Source: Rhinopithecus roxellana (taxonomy: Eukaryota > Chordata > Mammalia > Primates > Cercopithecidae). From it: a DNA stretch of 64,000 nucleotides. The notes beneath the pieces are model-generated. The model ran no database searches. It worked only from the letters and a program-made list of their open reading frames with translations, and was not told the origin of the DNA. The position numbers and the translations under genes are program-made. The stretch is from contig NC_044559.1 of NCBI RefSeq assembly GCF_007565055.1, positions 39,171,546 through 39,235,545 on the forward strand. The letters run 5' to 3'. Shown piece by piece: positions 34,891 through 45,812 of the stretch (positions within the stretch are counted from its first letter, which is position 1; every line of letters starts with the position of its first letter).

Positions 34891-36363
34891 TAAAAAATAA
34901 ACTACAATTCCCGTCACCCTTGAGACCTTCATCTCATAACTCCACACCATGGAATTTCCCATCCATGCTCATGCAAACCTGCCCCAAAGTGATTGGCTTC
35001 TAGTTTTAGAAATCACAGGTTTCTGTGACCAATTTGGCCAGCCAAGCACAAGAGGCAAAGGAGTAATATCCATGCTTGAACTTTCCTCTTCGTGTTTCGA
35101 GGAGATCATTGTCAATTTTTTTAACTTGCAAAAGTCAAGAGGGGAATATTAAATGCAAATGGACTTTGGCAAGTTGAGTGATTGTCAGGCAGCTACGAGA
35201 ACAAACTTCTGTGTCCACTCTGGAGGGGAAAAGGAGGCAAGGTTTCAGCTTTAAGCAGGAGATTTATTTTTTTAGATCAGGTGTTTTTTGAAGTTTGCAG
35301 ATGGCAGTTTCATTTGCATTTAATGTCCTTCAGATTATTTCCTTTCTGTTGTGCTAAACACCTCTCTCAGTTGGGTCTAATTTGATGAGGTCATGCTGTG
35401 ACCCTTGACCCTTTGGATCTTAAATGAAACCATCTGACCAGAAAGGAGAGAGAGAGTTCTTAGTCTTGTTCACAGACATTTGATATTTGCAGATGTGCAG
35501 CCAACTTTGCTAACTACCCACTTGCCAGTTTAGCTCTTGATTAGAAGTAGAACCAGCAAATTCCCTGAGAGTCAAACATTTGAAGAATAAATGGGTCCAA
35601 TTAATCCTTTGTCACATTCTTGTCAAAATAAAAGGACCATGCCAAAGGAAGAAAAACAACCGCCTGTACCTACAGAGGGTAATTTGGGATATTAGCAAAC
35701 AATTAATCTTGGAGAACACCTAAACATTGCAGTGTACAAAATGTTTCTAAGTGCTCTGCCAGCAAATTGAGATTTACTATGGAAAATAGACAGACATTCT
35801 CCTGTTACAGAAAAAGCTGTCTACCCATTAGGTCCTCGTTGTTACACACTGGGGGAAAGGAATCCATTCTAACTAATTAAAACTCAAAACAAAAATTGGG
35901 AAAACAGGTGCCTAAGTAGAAGGTGAGATTTTCCCGGGAGAATAACATTTTTATGCTTGGTTAGGCATTTGAATTATAGTCTTGTGAACAGTTTTGCAAG
36001 AATGTTCACCTTTTTCCCCCTAGAATTTTACCAAGCAGCTGTCTTTCTAGATGTACAGAACTCAGATCTAATTCTAACTTTGCTTATATGTTACATAATA
36101 TAACCTGTAAAGTGTCATTCTGGGAAAAGATATTAGTACCCCAAATTTGCTACTCAGAGAGAAAAATAACTGTTTCTGTCGTACTGATACCCTACTCTCT
36201 TGGCTCACTAACCTTACTTGACGGGCTATGTAACTTCTGAGTTTGTGGCCCCTGATGAGGTAGAATAAATGTAACTTCAGAGTCTGATGGGCTGCTTTAC
36301 ATCTAGGCTCTGTCCTGCATTATGTGTTGTCTTAGACAATATTCATTTCTCCTTTTCTAGTTC
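34891..36363. other. Unique sequence containing a candidate regulatory block
   Basis: No repeat or exon recognised. Two inverted POU octamers lie at 35148-35324 (separate entry). Confidence 0.5.
35148..35324. promoter_or_regulatory. Paired inverted POU octamer motifs
   Basis: ATTAAATGCAAATG at 35148-35161 and its exact reverse complement CATTTGCATTTAAT at 35311-35324 each hold a perfect octamer (ATGCAAAT at 35153-35160; ATTTGCAT at 35312-35319). The flanking sequence is not a known repeat. Octamers bind POU-domain factors; use as an enhancer here is inference. Confidence 0.35.
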
Positions 36364-36379
36364 TAAATTACTACACATT

Positions 36380-36668
36380 GGCCGGGCGCGGTGGCTCAAG
36401 CCTGTAATCCCAGCACTTTGGGAGGACGAGACGGGTGGATCACGAGGTCAGGAGATCGAGACCATCCTGGTCTACACGGTGAAACCCCATCTCTACTAAA
36501 AAATACAAAAAACTAGCCGGGCGAGGTGACGGGCGCCTGTAGTCCCAGCTACTCGGGAGGCTGAGGCAGGAGAATGGCGTAAACCCGGGAGGCGGAGCTT
36601 TCAGTGAGCCGAGATCGCGCCACTGCACTCCAGCCTGGGCGACAAAGCTAGACTCCGTCTCAAAAAAA

Positions 36669-36708
<40 letters not shown>
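36380..36708 (+). mobile_element. Full-length AluYRa-like (Old World monkey type)
   Basis: Young, nearly consensus Alu with CTCAAGCC, GAGACGGGTGGATCACGAGG, CTAGCCGGGCGAGGT and GGCGTAAACCCGGG. It ends in an (AAAT)n tail at 36667-36708. An exact 16-bp target duplication TAAATTACTACACATT flanks it (36364-36379 and 36709-36724). The base set indicates a cercopithecid AluYR lineage. Confidence 0.95.
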
Positions 36709-36711
<3 letters not shown>

Positions 36712-36834
36712 ATTACTACACATTAAATGAATGAAGATAAAGAAAAGTATGAAACAGAAAGAAAGGAATCACTCAGTTTAATAACTATAATATGTAAGTA
36801 TATTATCATTCAATTTTCCCTGATTTTTAAAATA

Positions 36835-37375
36835 TGATTGAGGTAACACTGCATTTATAATTTTGTACTTTGCTTTCTACTTAATGTCATTATATCAGCA
36901 TTTTCCAGGCCTTCATAAACATCATATTTAACAGTTGTATTAATATAATTGTACATTGTGAGTAATATATTTAGCCTTAGTCTGATATTGGCCATTTACA
37001 TGGTTTCTTTTTTTGCTATTATGAATAACACTGTGATGAACATCTTTTTGCATCAATCTTTATTTACATTTTGGATGATTTCCTTAAAATAGATTTTAAT
37101 ATGTTCAAATAGTATGCCAAACGGTATGGACATGAATTTCAAGCTCATAAATCACCTTGCCAAATTGCTCTCCAGAGAGGTTGTACAAGATTACATTCTT
37201 CCCAGCACTTCACTCCAACCACACAAGCTTGAGTAATCTTATTCAAAAATGATAAGAAAAAAATAGGTGTATGAAAAGTATTATCTCATTGGTAATTTCT
37301 ATACATCTCATTGATTATTAGTAGGTTTAATTACATGTTCATTAACTACTTTTATGTCTTCTATTATGCATTTTC
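36835..37375 (-). mobile_element. Old antisense L1 fragment (L1M class)
   Basis: GCTATTATGAATAACACTGT, GATGAACATCTTTTTGCATC, CTTGCCAAATTGCTCTCCAG and AGAGGTTGTACAAGATTACA follow the antisense 3' part of old L1s. Confidence 0.8.
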
Positions 37376-37399
37376 ATTGAAAAGTTAATTTTTCTTAGA

Positions 37400-37545
37400 C
37401 TAATTTTCCTCATCTATAAAATGAGAATAATAATACTGTGCCTGCCTAGCCTAATACTGTACCTTTTGTAGTTTTAGGAATTAACTGAGATTGCTCATGT
37501 AAAGTTCTGTACACATTAAGAGGCATTTAATAAGTGTTACTGCTC
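37400..37545 (+). repeat. MIR SINE
   Basis: TTTTCCTCATCTATAAAATG, AGAATAATAATACTGTGCCT, GGAATTAACTGAGATTGCTC and ATTTAATAAGTGTTACTG follow sense MIR. Confidence 0.82.
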
Positions 37546-37654
37546 TTCATTTCTTTGAGATTAAACATAAGGACAATCTACACTTTTTTTTGCTTTTTCT
37601 CTAGTTGATAAAACATTGTAGGGTTGGATACCCTTGGAAAATTTCTGATCATGA

Positions 37655-37868
37655 CAGACATTCGTTGGCTGACATTATCTGTTAGGCACTATGCATCATC
37701 TCATTTTTTATATTCACAGTAAGTATGAGATGGGCATTCTTGTTCTCAGTCCTCATGTGAAGAGAAGGAGGGGTAGCGAGGCTTAGCCACCTGCTTGGAG
37801 CAGAAAAGCCAAGACTCAAGGCTGGGCCACCTCAGTGTGGAGCCTACCCTCCCAACTACTAGGTCGCT
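37655..37868 (-). repeat. MIR SINE
   Basis: TTAGGCACTATGCATCATCT, AGTAAGTATGAGATGGGCAT and TGTGAAGAGAAGGAGGGGTA then GAGCAGAAAAGCCAAGACTC match antisense MIR. Confidence 0.7.
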
Positions 37869-37871
37869 GTC

Positions 37872-37980
37872 CAGTGATGAGCCCTGCTTGGTGCTCAGGG
37901 TCAGGAGTGGGGCTGCCTAGATTCCCATTTGCTCAGCTTTAATGCTATGATCTGATGTAGATCACACCCCAGTTTGGGGC
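37872..37980 (+). mobile_element. Partial LTR copy, related to the LTR at 38.7-39.2 kb
   Basis: About 105 bases (GCTGCCTAGATTCCCATTTG, GATCACACCCCAGTTTGGGG) align with 38772-38880 in direct orientation. It is thus a fragment of the same ERV LTR family. The rest of this copy is absent or decayed. Confidence 0.7.
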
Positions 37981-38203
37981 CACAATGTCCTCCTTGGTAA
38001 AAGGAAAGGATATGGTAGATGATTCTCAGTTCCCATCCACAAATGCATGGATAACTTTAGACAGGTGTGTGTGCACATTCATACACATAGAGACTCACAC
38101 ACCAATAGACACACTGAGAAGTCAATCATGCACACTCTCTACATCTTTCAATAGCTATATCTATATATCTATATCTACTCTACTATTACAATTAGATAGA
38201 TAC
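37981..38203. other. Unique sequence, AT microsatellite at the end
   Basis: Contains an impure TATATC repeat at about 38152-38180. No gene seen. Confidence 0.5.
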
Positions 38204-38426
38204 ACAAGTCGAGTGTCCCTTATCCAAAATGTTCGGGACTTGATGTATTTCAGATTTTGGATTGTTTTAGATTTGGGAATATTTGCATTACACTTAGCAG
38301 CTGAGCATCCCTAATCTGAAATCCAAAAATGCTCTGGTGAGCATTTCCTTTGATCATTATGTTGGTGCTGAAAAGGTTTTGAGTTAGGAGCATTTCAAAT
38401 TTTGAATTTTCAGAATAGGGATACTG
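38204..38426. mobile_element. TcMar-Tigger-type non-autonomous element
   Basis: Starts GAGTGTCCCTTATCCAAAAT and ends GAATTTTCAGAATAGGGATA, with internal GAGCATCCCTAATCTGAAAT and GTGCTGAAAAGGTTTTGAGT. These are parts of a Tigger2/MER8-like consensus with inverted termini. The exact family name is from memory. Confidence 0.7.
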
Positions 38427-38461
38427 TGTTTGTGTGTGTGGGTGTGTGTGTGGGTGGGTGT
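38426..38461. repeat. (TG)n/(GGTG)n microsatellite
   Basis: TGTTTGTGTGTGTGGGTGTG and following, immediately abutting the Tigger-type element. Confidence 0.9.
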
Positions 38462-38686
38462 ACACATAGTATAACACAACACTAGGAGGTAGCTTGTATT
38501 TTCCCCATTTCCCAGAAGAGGAAGCTGAGAGACAGAGATGTTGGTGTTAGCTATTAAGTGCATGCTCACAACCACTCTCCTATGCCATCTTTCATGGATA
38601 GAAATGTTACATTAAACAAGATCAAATGAATTAAAAATAATTACCAAGGCTTGAGAGCATACATTTTTTTCTCATACTAATAATAT

Positions 38687-39170
38687 TGTGAAAGTTGCCG
38701 TACCAAAATGAAGTCGCTTATGTCAAAACCCTAACAAAATGGAGTTAAGTGGGCATGAAAGAAGGAGCCTGCCCAGTGAGGGGCCCTGCTTGATGCTTAG
38801 AGCCAGAAGCGGGGCTGCCTAGATTCCCATCTGCTCTCCTTTAACATTGATGTGGCTCATACCCCAATTCATAACCCCAGTTCACACACCTCACACGCAT
38901 GCCTGAGACTTTCCTTATCACAACAAATCCCTGCACATTCCACAGACCCCACATGTCCTGCATGCCCTACATGTACCATGTGACATAACTTACCACCATA
39001 AATTCCTCAAGATTATAGCATTCCAGATAAGCCGCCCTACTATCTACCAATGAGCTAATACCAACTCCAGCAATGAGCTTCTGTGACCAATAAACTTTGC
39101 TTCAAAGCAGCTTATGTGGATTTCTTCTCTTTGCCTTTAGAAGTTTCCTCTTGCTCCAACCTCTCCATAT
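38687..39170 (+). mobile_element. ERV-derived LTR, family not assigned
   Basis: About 480 bp starting TGTGAAAGTTGCCGTACC, with CAAAATGGAGTTAAGTGGGC, GGGGCTGCCTAGATTCCCAT, GTACCATGTGACATAACTTA and a polyadenylation signal in ACCAATAAACTTTGCTTC near 39090. This is the layout of a retroviral LTR. A partial second copy lies at 37872-37980. The right end is approximate. Confidence 0.65.
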
Positions 39171-39439
39171 ATGCCAATGATCCACCATAACGTGCATGTC
39201 TCAAAATTGCAAAATTACTATTCCCTGCATATTCCCAAATATACTTTTTTTGAGAGCCTCCCTCTCTGTCACTATTTTAGTTTGACAACATTAACAGAAA
39301 CCTAATTTAAAAAAAGGATAAAGTCAGCAACACTTGTACCACCCTCTGTGATATGGAGTAAAATGTTTCCTTTCAATTTCCATCCATAAGAAATTGTGAT
39401 TTTAATACATGTAATCAAGAATGAATTTTGCTTCATTTA

Positions 39440-39605
39440 ATATTATTTCTATGTGGCTACATAGTCATTATAATCATATTTTTAAATCATAGACTAACAT
39501 TTTATCAAGTGACTAGTCCATAACTTACTTATCCCTTACTATTGTACATTTGCATTATTTCCAGTTTTCTTCACAATCTCAACCAACACTGCAATAAACA
39601 TCTTT
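39440..39605 (-). mobile_element. Old antisense L1 scrap (tentative)
   Basis: TATTGTACATTTGCATTATT, TCCAGTTTTCTTCACAATCT and CAACACTGCAATAAACATCT recall the antisense L1M 3' region. Confidence 0.45.
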
Positions 39606-39877
39606 ATTAGGATTATTTTAAAAATTAATTTATACTAAATAAATAGTAATTTATACTAAAATAATTACCTTGAAGACTTCTGCAGTTGATTATTTTTGGT
39701 TTCAAAAGTTCATTTTATAGTTTATTGTGCTTTCTTGGTAATTTAATTATGGCCAGTGATTGCATTGGAAGATGACAGGGAAACAAAATGATGAATATGC
39801 ATAGAATTTGGCACCTAAAATTTGTGAAAATAACACAAACATATTATAGGAAAAAGATTTGATAATAGTTAATTTTC

Positions 39878-40203
39878 TTTCTTTCTTCCTTTCTTTCTCT
39901 CTCTCTCTTTCTTTCTTTTTCTTTTTGGCAGAATTTCGCTCTTTTTGCCCAGGCTTTAGTGTAGTGGCACAATCTTGGCTCACTGCAGCCTCTGCCTCCC
40001 AGATTCAAGTGATTCTCCTGTCTCAGCGTCCCAAGTAGCTGGGATTACAGGTGCGCTCCACCACACCCAGCTAATTTTGTATTTTTAGTAGAGATGGGGT
40101 TTCACCGTGTTGTCCAGGCTGGTCTTGAACTTCTGACCTCAAGTGATCTGCCCGCCTCTGCCTCCCAAAGTGCTGGGATTACAGGCGTGAGCCACCATGC
40201 CTC
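39878..40203 (-). mobile_element. AluS/J-class, antisense
   Basis: Full-length antisense Alu with a (TTTC)n tail at 39878-39925. An exact 10-bp target duplication GTTAATTTTC flanks it (39868-39877 and 40204-40213). Confidence 0.94.
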
Positions 40204-40213
40204 GTTAATTTTC

Positions 40214-40764
40214 AAAGAAGGATCTCTTAAAATCAATTTTTTAAAAAGGAAACTCTGCAAAGGCCAGTTTATTTTGTGATAATAATTCCTTTCTGACCTT
40301 GTAAACTAAGGGTTCAATGCCATTCTCGGTTGTGTTGACAGACCCCGTATTGCAGGACAACAGATCTAGGTGTTTCCCTAGTAATTCAAGGAACAGTGAA
40401 TGCAATGAAGAAAAACATTTATACTTAGCCTATGGAAGAAAATACCTGGAAGGGTGACATTATCCTAACTATCTCAGTTTGCCCAGGACTGAGGGGTTTT
40501 CTAGGACATGGGATCTTGAGTGCTAAAGTCAGGAAGATCCTGAGCAAGCCAGATGAGTTAGTCACCTCAGCAGGGATTTGGCATTTTCTGTAAGACTTCC
40601 AAGGACAGAAACTACACCAGGAGTGTACACGTTACATAGAGGCAGTTTTTCAAATTTAGCATCAAGTGGCACTTTGCAATTACAATGCGATAGGTGGCTT
40701 TGACAGTCTCTGAATATATTTTTTAAAAGTCGGGCAACCACTTGTTGGATATGCTAAAGAAGCA
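40214..40764. other. Unique sequence
   Basis: No repeat or exon recognised. Confidence 0.5.
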
Positions 40765-40826
40765 AAGGCTCTCAAATTTTGTTGCATATTAGAATCCCCT
40801 GGGAAACATTTGAAACTCCCCTTGCT
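40765..40826. mobile_element. MER5-type hAT element, left part
   Basis: GGCTCTCAAATTTTGTTGCA then TTAGAATCCCCTGGGAAACA is the MER5-like terminus. It is cut at 40826 by the L1 and resumes at 44245. Confidence 0.7.
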
Positions 40827-43361
40827 TTCATCTTGGACCGCAGTGCAATAAAAATGGAAATAAATACCAAGAGTATCAAAACCACACAAATACATGGAAA
40901 CTAAACAACCTGCTCCCGAATGACTTTCAGGTAAACGATGAAATTAAGACAGAAATCAAAAAAATATTTTCAACAAGTGAAAATAGAAATACAACATACC
41001 AAAATCTCTGGGATGCAGCAAAAGCAGTGTTAACAGTTTATAGTGCTAAATGCTTACATAAAGAAGATAGAACAATCTCAAATTAGCCACCGAATTTCAC
41101 ACCTAAAGGAGCTATTAAAACAAGAACAAATTACTCCCAAAGCTAGCAAAAGAAAAGAAATAACTAAAATCAGAGAAGAACTAAGTGAAAATGAGTCTCA
41201 AGACAATCACACAAAAGTTGAACAAAATGAAAATTTGCTTTTTTGAAAGAAAAAACAAAATTGAGAGACTACTAGCTACATTAACAAAGAAAAAAGGAAG
41301 AGATCCAAATAATCACAGTCAGAAATGACACAGGTGATATTACAACCAGTCCCACAGGAATATAAAACACCCTCAGACACTACTACCAGCATCTCTATGC
41401 AAACAAACTAGAAAATCTAGAGGAACTGGATAAATTCCTGGAAATACACCATCTCCCAAGATTGGACTAGGAAGAAATGTAAAACCTGAAAAGGCCAATA
41501 ACGAGTAATGAAATTGAGTCAGTATTTTTTTTTTAAAACCTACCAACCAAAAAAAAAGCCTTGAATCGGATGGATTTATGGCCAAATTCTACCAGACATG
41601 CAAAGAAGAGCTGGTACTAGTGCTATTGAAATTATTTCAAAAAATTGAGGAGAAAGGCATTCCTTCCTACAATATTCTACAAAACCAGTATCACCCTGAT
41701 ATCAAAATCTGGCAAAGACACAACAAAAAAAGGAAACTACCAGCCAGTATCACTGATGAACATAGCTGCAAAAGTTCACAACAAAATGCTAGCAAACTGA
41801 ATCCAGCAGCACATCAAAAAGTTAATCCACCATGATCAAGTGGGCTTTATTCCTGGAATACAAACATGGCTCCCCATATGCAAATTAATAAATGTGCTTT
41901 ACCACATAAACAGAATTAAAAACAAAAATCTTGTGATCATGTCAATAGAAGCAGAAAAAGCATTTGATAAAATCCAATGTTTCTTAATGATAAAAAAGAA
42001 CTCAGCAAACTAGGCATCAAAGAAACATACCTCAAAATCGTAAGAGCCATTTTATGATAAACCCACAGCCAAAATCATACTGAATAGGCAAAAGCTGGAA
42101 GCATTCCCCTCTAAAAGCTGGAATAAGACAAGATGTCCACTCTCATCATTCCTATTCAACATAGTACTAGAAGTCCTAGTCAGAGCAATCAGGGAAGAGA
42201 AAGAAATAAAAGGCATCCAAATAGGAAATGAGAAAGTCAGATTATTTCTCTTCACTGACAATATGATCCTATACCTAGAAAACCCAAAAGATTTTCTCAG
42301 AAGACTCCTCAACCTGATAAATGACTTCAACAAAGTCTTAGGATATACAATGAATGTATAAAAGTCAGTAGGATTTCTATACACCAATAGCATTCAAGCT
42401 GAGAACCAAATCAAGAACTCAATCCCATTAACAATAGCCACACAAAAAAAGTACCTAGAAATACATCTAATCAAGGAGGTTAAACATGACTATGAGGAGA
42501 ACTACAAGAGACTATTGAAAGAAATCATAGACAACACAAATGGAAAAGCATTCCCTGCTCTAGGGTTGGAGAATAAATATTATTAAAATGTTCATACTGC
42601 CCAAAGCAATCTACAGATTCAATGTTTTTCCTGTCAAATTACCAATGTCATTTTTCAGAGAATTAGAAAAAAATTATTCTAAAATTCATATGGAACCAGA
42701 AAAGAGCCTGAAGAGATGAAGGCAATTCTAAGCAAAATGAACAAAGCTGGGGCATCACATTGCCTGACTTCAAATTATACTACAAGGCTACAGTAACCAA
42801 AACAGCATGGTACTGATACAAAAATAGACATATAGACCAATGGAACAAAGTAGAGAACCCAGAAATAAAGCCGCACACCTACAACCAACTTATCTTTGAC
42901 TAAGTTAGCAAAAATAAACAATGGGGAAAGGATAATACCCTTTTTAATAAATGGTGCTGAGAAAACTGGCTAACCATATGAAGAAGAATGAAACTGGACC
43001 CTTACCTCTCACCACATACAAGAATTAACTCAAGATGGATTAAAGACTTAAATGTAAGGCCTCAAGCCATAATAATCCTAGAAGTAAACCTATGAAATAC
43101 TCATCTAGACATTGGCCTCGGCAAAGAATTTATGATAACCCCAAAAGGAAATGCAACAAAATAAAAAATAGACAAATGGGACTTACTTAAAATAAAGAGC
43201 TTCTGCACAGCAAATGAAATAATCAACATAGTGAACCAACAACCTACAGAATAGGAGAAAATATTTGCAACTATGCATCTGACAAAGGTGTAATATCCAG
43301 ACTCTATAAGGAACTTAAATCAACAAGAAAGAAAACCTCATTAAAAGTAGGCAAATGACAT

Positions 43362-43439
43362 GAATAGATACTTCCCAAAAGAAGACATATGAGCAGCCAA
43401 GAATAGATACTTCTCAAAAGAAGACATATGAGCAGCCAA
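43362..43439. repeat. 39-bp tandem duplication inside the L1
   Basis: GAATAGATACTTCCCAAAAG... at 43362-43400 is repeated at 43401-43439 with a single C/T difference. The unit is 13 codons, and L1 consensus has it once. Confidence 0.93.
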
Positions 43440-44190
43440 CACATATGTGAAGAAATGCTCAAAACACTAATCATCAGATAAATGAAAACCAAAACCACAA
43501 TAAGATACCATCTCACAGCAGCAAGAATAGCTATTACTAAAAAGTCAGAAAATAACAGATGTTAGTGAGGTTGTGGAGAAAAGGGAATGATTATACACTG
43601 TTGGTGGGAATACAAATTAGCTCAGCCCCTGTGAAAAGCAGTTTGGAGATTTCACAAAGAACTAAGAATTACCATTTGATTCAGCAATCCCATTACTGGG
43701 TATATACCCAAAGGAAAATAAATTGTTCTAAAAAGACCTGCACTCATATGTTTATTGAAGCACCATTCACAATAGCAAAGGCATGGAATCAGCCCAGAGG
43801 CCCATCAGTGGTGGTAAAGAAAATGTACTGTATCTACAGCATGGAATACTACGCAACCATAAAAAAGAATGAAAGTATGTTCTTTGCAGTAACATGCAGG
43901 CAGCCAGAGCCCATTATCCTAAGCAAATTAACTCACAAACAGAAAACCAAATACCTCATATTCTCATTGATAAATGGGAGCTAAGCATTGGGTATACACA
44001 TGGACACACAGATGGGAACAAGAGCAACTGGAGACTCCAAAAGGAGAGAGGGTAGAAGGAGGGCAGGGGTTGAAAAACTACCTATTGGGTACTGGGTTTG
44101 CTACTTGGGCAACAGGATCATTAGGAGCCCAGACCTTGGCATCACACAACATACCCATGTAATAAATCTGCACGTGTACCCCTGAATCTG

Positions 44191-44196
44191 AAATAA

Positions 44197-44230
<34 letters not shown>
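44191..44230. repeat. (AAAT)n tail microsatellite
   Basis: About ten AAAT/TAAA units forming the expanded L1 tail. Confidence 0.95.
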
Positions 44231-44231
<1 letters not shown>

Positions 44232-44244
44232 AACTCCCCTTGCT

Positions 44245-44360
44245 CAGGGTGCATCCTATAGTGATTAACCCATAATCACTGAAGGTGGGCTCATAACAAT
44301 AGTTTCTGAAAGCTTCTCTGGTGATTCAAATGTATGATTAAGGCTGAGAAGCAGTGCTGT
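44245..44360. mobile_element. MER5-type hAT element, right part
   Basis: Continuation of the element cut by the L1: GCTTCTCTGGTGATTCAAAT then GGCTGAGAAGCAGTGCTG forms the opposite terminus. Confidence 0.7.
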
Positions 44361-44369
44361 AGATGAATG

Positions 44370-44482
44370 CTGCTTTAGCTCTCACGTATGTATGAATTAC
44401 CTAGGGACCTGACTGAATGCCGATTATCAGTCAGTAGGTCTAAGGTGTGGCCTAAGATTCTACTTTTCAAAAGCACTCTTAA
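44370..44482. mobile_element. Second MER5-like fragment
   Basis: GTATGAATTACCTAGGGACC, CAGTAGGTCTAAGGTGTGGC and CTAAGATTCTACTTTTCAAA match the MER5 interior again, immediately next to the first copy. Confidence 0.6.
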
Positions 44483-45627
44483 ACAGAGACAATAATGCTT
44501 GTTCCTTGACTGGCTTGAAGAGTGATGGAGTGCATAGGAGAAACTCAGGCATCATAAGGTGGGGGAGATATATAGGAGGGGAGGGACATTGAAGTTGATA
44601 AGCATTAGGGACCTTCCCAACTCTAAAAATTCTCAGATTTTTAAAACCACAGTAAGTCTTCTTCAAAGACATTTTGAAATGTAACTTTTTCCTTGAAGAT
44701 GAAAAATAACATCTAAAACCCTCTTCCAGATCATCTCACTTGTATCACAACATGTATGCTATGTTTTGGATCACTTCCTAAGAACTGTTACATGAACAAA
44801 TTTAATAATTCAAAACCTAATCTCTTTAGTTAATATAAATAATCCTGCCTTCATAGGTTTTTTTCTGATGACTTACACATAGCACAAAACTCTCCTTTCC
44901 ACTTTGTACCCAGGACTTTTTGGTTGGCGGGACGCAGATACTGGTCTTCAAGGCAGAATTCAGGCGATGGGTAAGTCCCTGTGACAGGTGAGTGTCCTTG
45001 GAATCTTTCCACACTTGAGAGGTCTGCCTCAAGCAAGAGGAAGGCCCAGGTTTCCTGGTTGTAGTACTCTTTTCTTGATCACTGGATTCCATCAAGGAGG
45101 AACAAACAGATAGGATGGGATTTTCCAATAGGTACCATCCAGCAAAGGGAAGTTCTTTCTGGGGAATCTCAAGCTCACTCTAGAGCCTCGAAGGCAGCAT
45201 GGCAAGCTACAAGAATGGATGGGAGGGACCTCTCTGGAAGAGAGTTTGAGGATCTTCTGCTCTGAAGCAGGGTGGGGAGAGTGCTTCACCCACTGCCCCT
45301 TCTAGTTTGTGTTTCAAATCTGCCCAGGTTGTTTCTTTGCTAGCATTCAGCCAGGAGCCCCAGGGACACTCACTTTCTAAGGACCTTCAGTAGCCAACAT
45401 CTCAGTGATGCCATAAGACAAATCACACTCCTTCCTCTGTCAATAGACATGCCACTCTGTTCCTTAGGAGAGTGGAGAGTTGAATCCCAACGTCAAATTC
45501 CCAAGTACTGAAATCAGAGACAGAGAACAATACGGTAAAATCTTTCTAAGGCTGGAGTAAATTTAACTTAGAAATCTTGTCTGTCTAGCTGTTAGAAATT
45601 TTGGACAGAAAGAGAAAACATATTGTG
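44483..45627. other. Unique sequence
   Basis: No repeat or exon recognised. Overlapping minus-strand frames at 44826-45128 and 45092-45289 have no recognisable domain. Confidence 0.5.
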
Positions 45628-45629
45628 TG

Positions 45630-45812
45630 TTGAGCTCCAGCTCTTTGCCAAACACTTACTCAAACCATCTCATTTAATCTGTCCAGCAATATTCAGAAGT
45701 AAGAATCACCCCTAATCTATCCACAAAGAAGGCAAAGTTCAGAGAGGTTGACCAGTTATCCAATATACACAGCTAACAGTGGAAGTCGAATCCAAACTTT
45801 CGTTTTAAGCTG
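45630..45812 (-). repeat. MIR SINE
   Basis: ACTCAAACCATCTCATTTAA, GCAAAGTTCAGAGAGGTTGA and AGCTAACAGTGGAAGTCGAA follow antisense MIR. Confidence 0.85.

Larger units (their letters stand above)
40827..44230 (+). mobile_element. 5'-truncated L1 (L1PB/L1MA-like), ORF2 to 3' end
   Basis: 3.4 kb of sense L1 from mid-ORF2 (ACCGCAGTGCAATAAAAATG) to the 3' end (CTGCACGTGTACCCCTGAAT) and an (AAAT)n tail at 44191-44230. An exact 14-bp target duplication AAACTCCCCTTGCT flanks it (40813-40826 and 44231-44244). Reverse-transcriptase-region landmarks are present (GTACTAGAAGTCCTAGTCAG, TTCCCATTACTGGGTATATA at its 3' side), but stops and frameshifts break ORF2. The 3'-end motif differs from young L1PA, so it is an older primate class and inactive. 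Confidence 0.95.

Noticed and set aside
37872..37980. Coding exon duplicated at 38.77 kb
   Set aside because: The shared segment lies inside an LTR-like unit with a polyadenylation signal and has no conserved open frame.
40827..44230. Possibility of an active L1
   Set aside because: It is 5'-truncated in ORF2, with many stops, frameshifts and a 39-bp duplication. The 3' end is not the young L1PA type.
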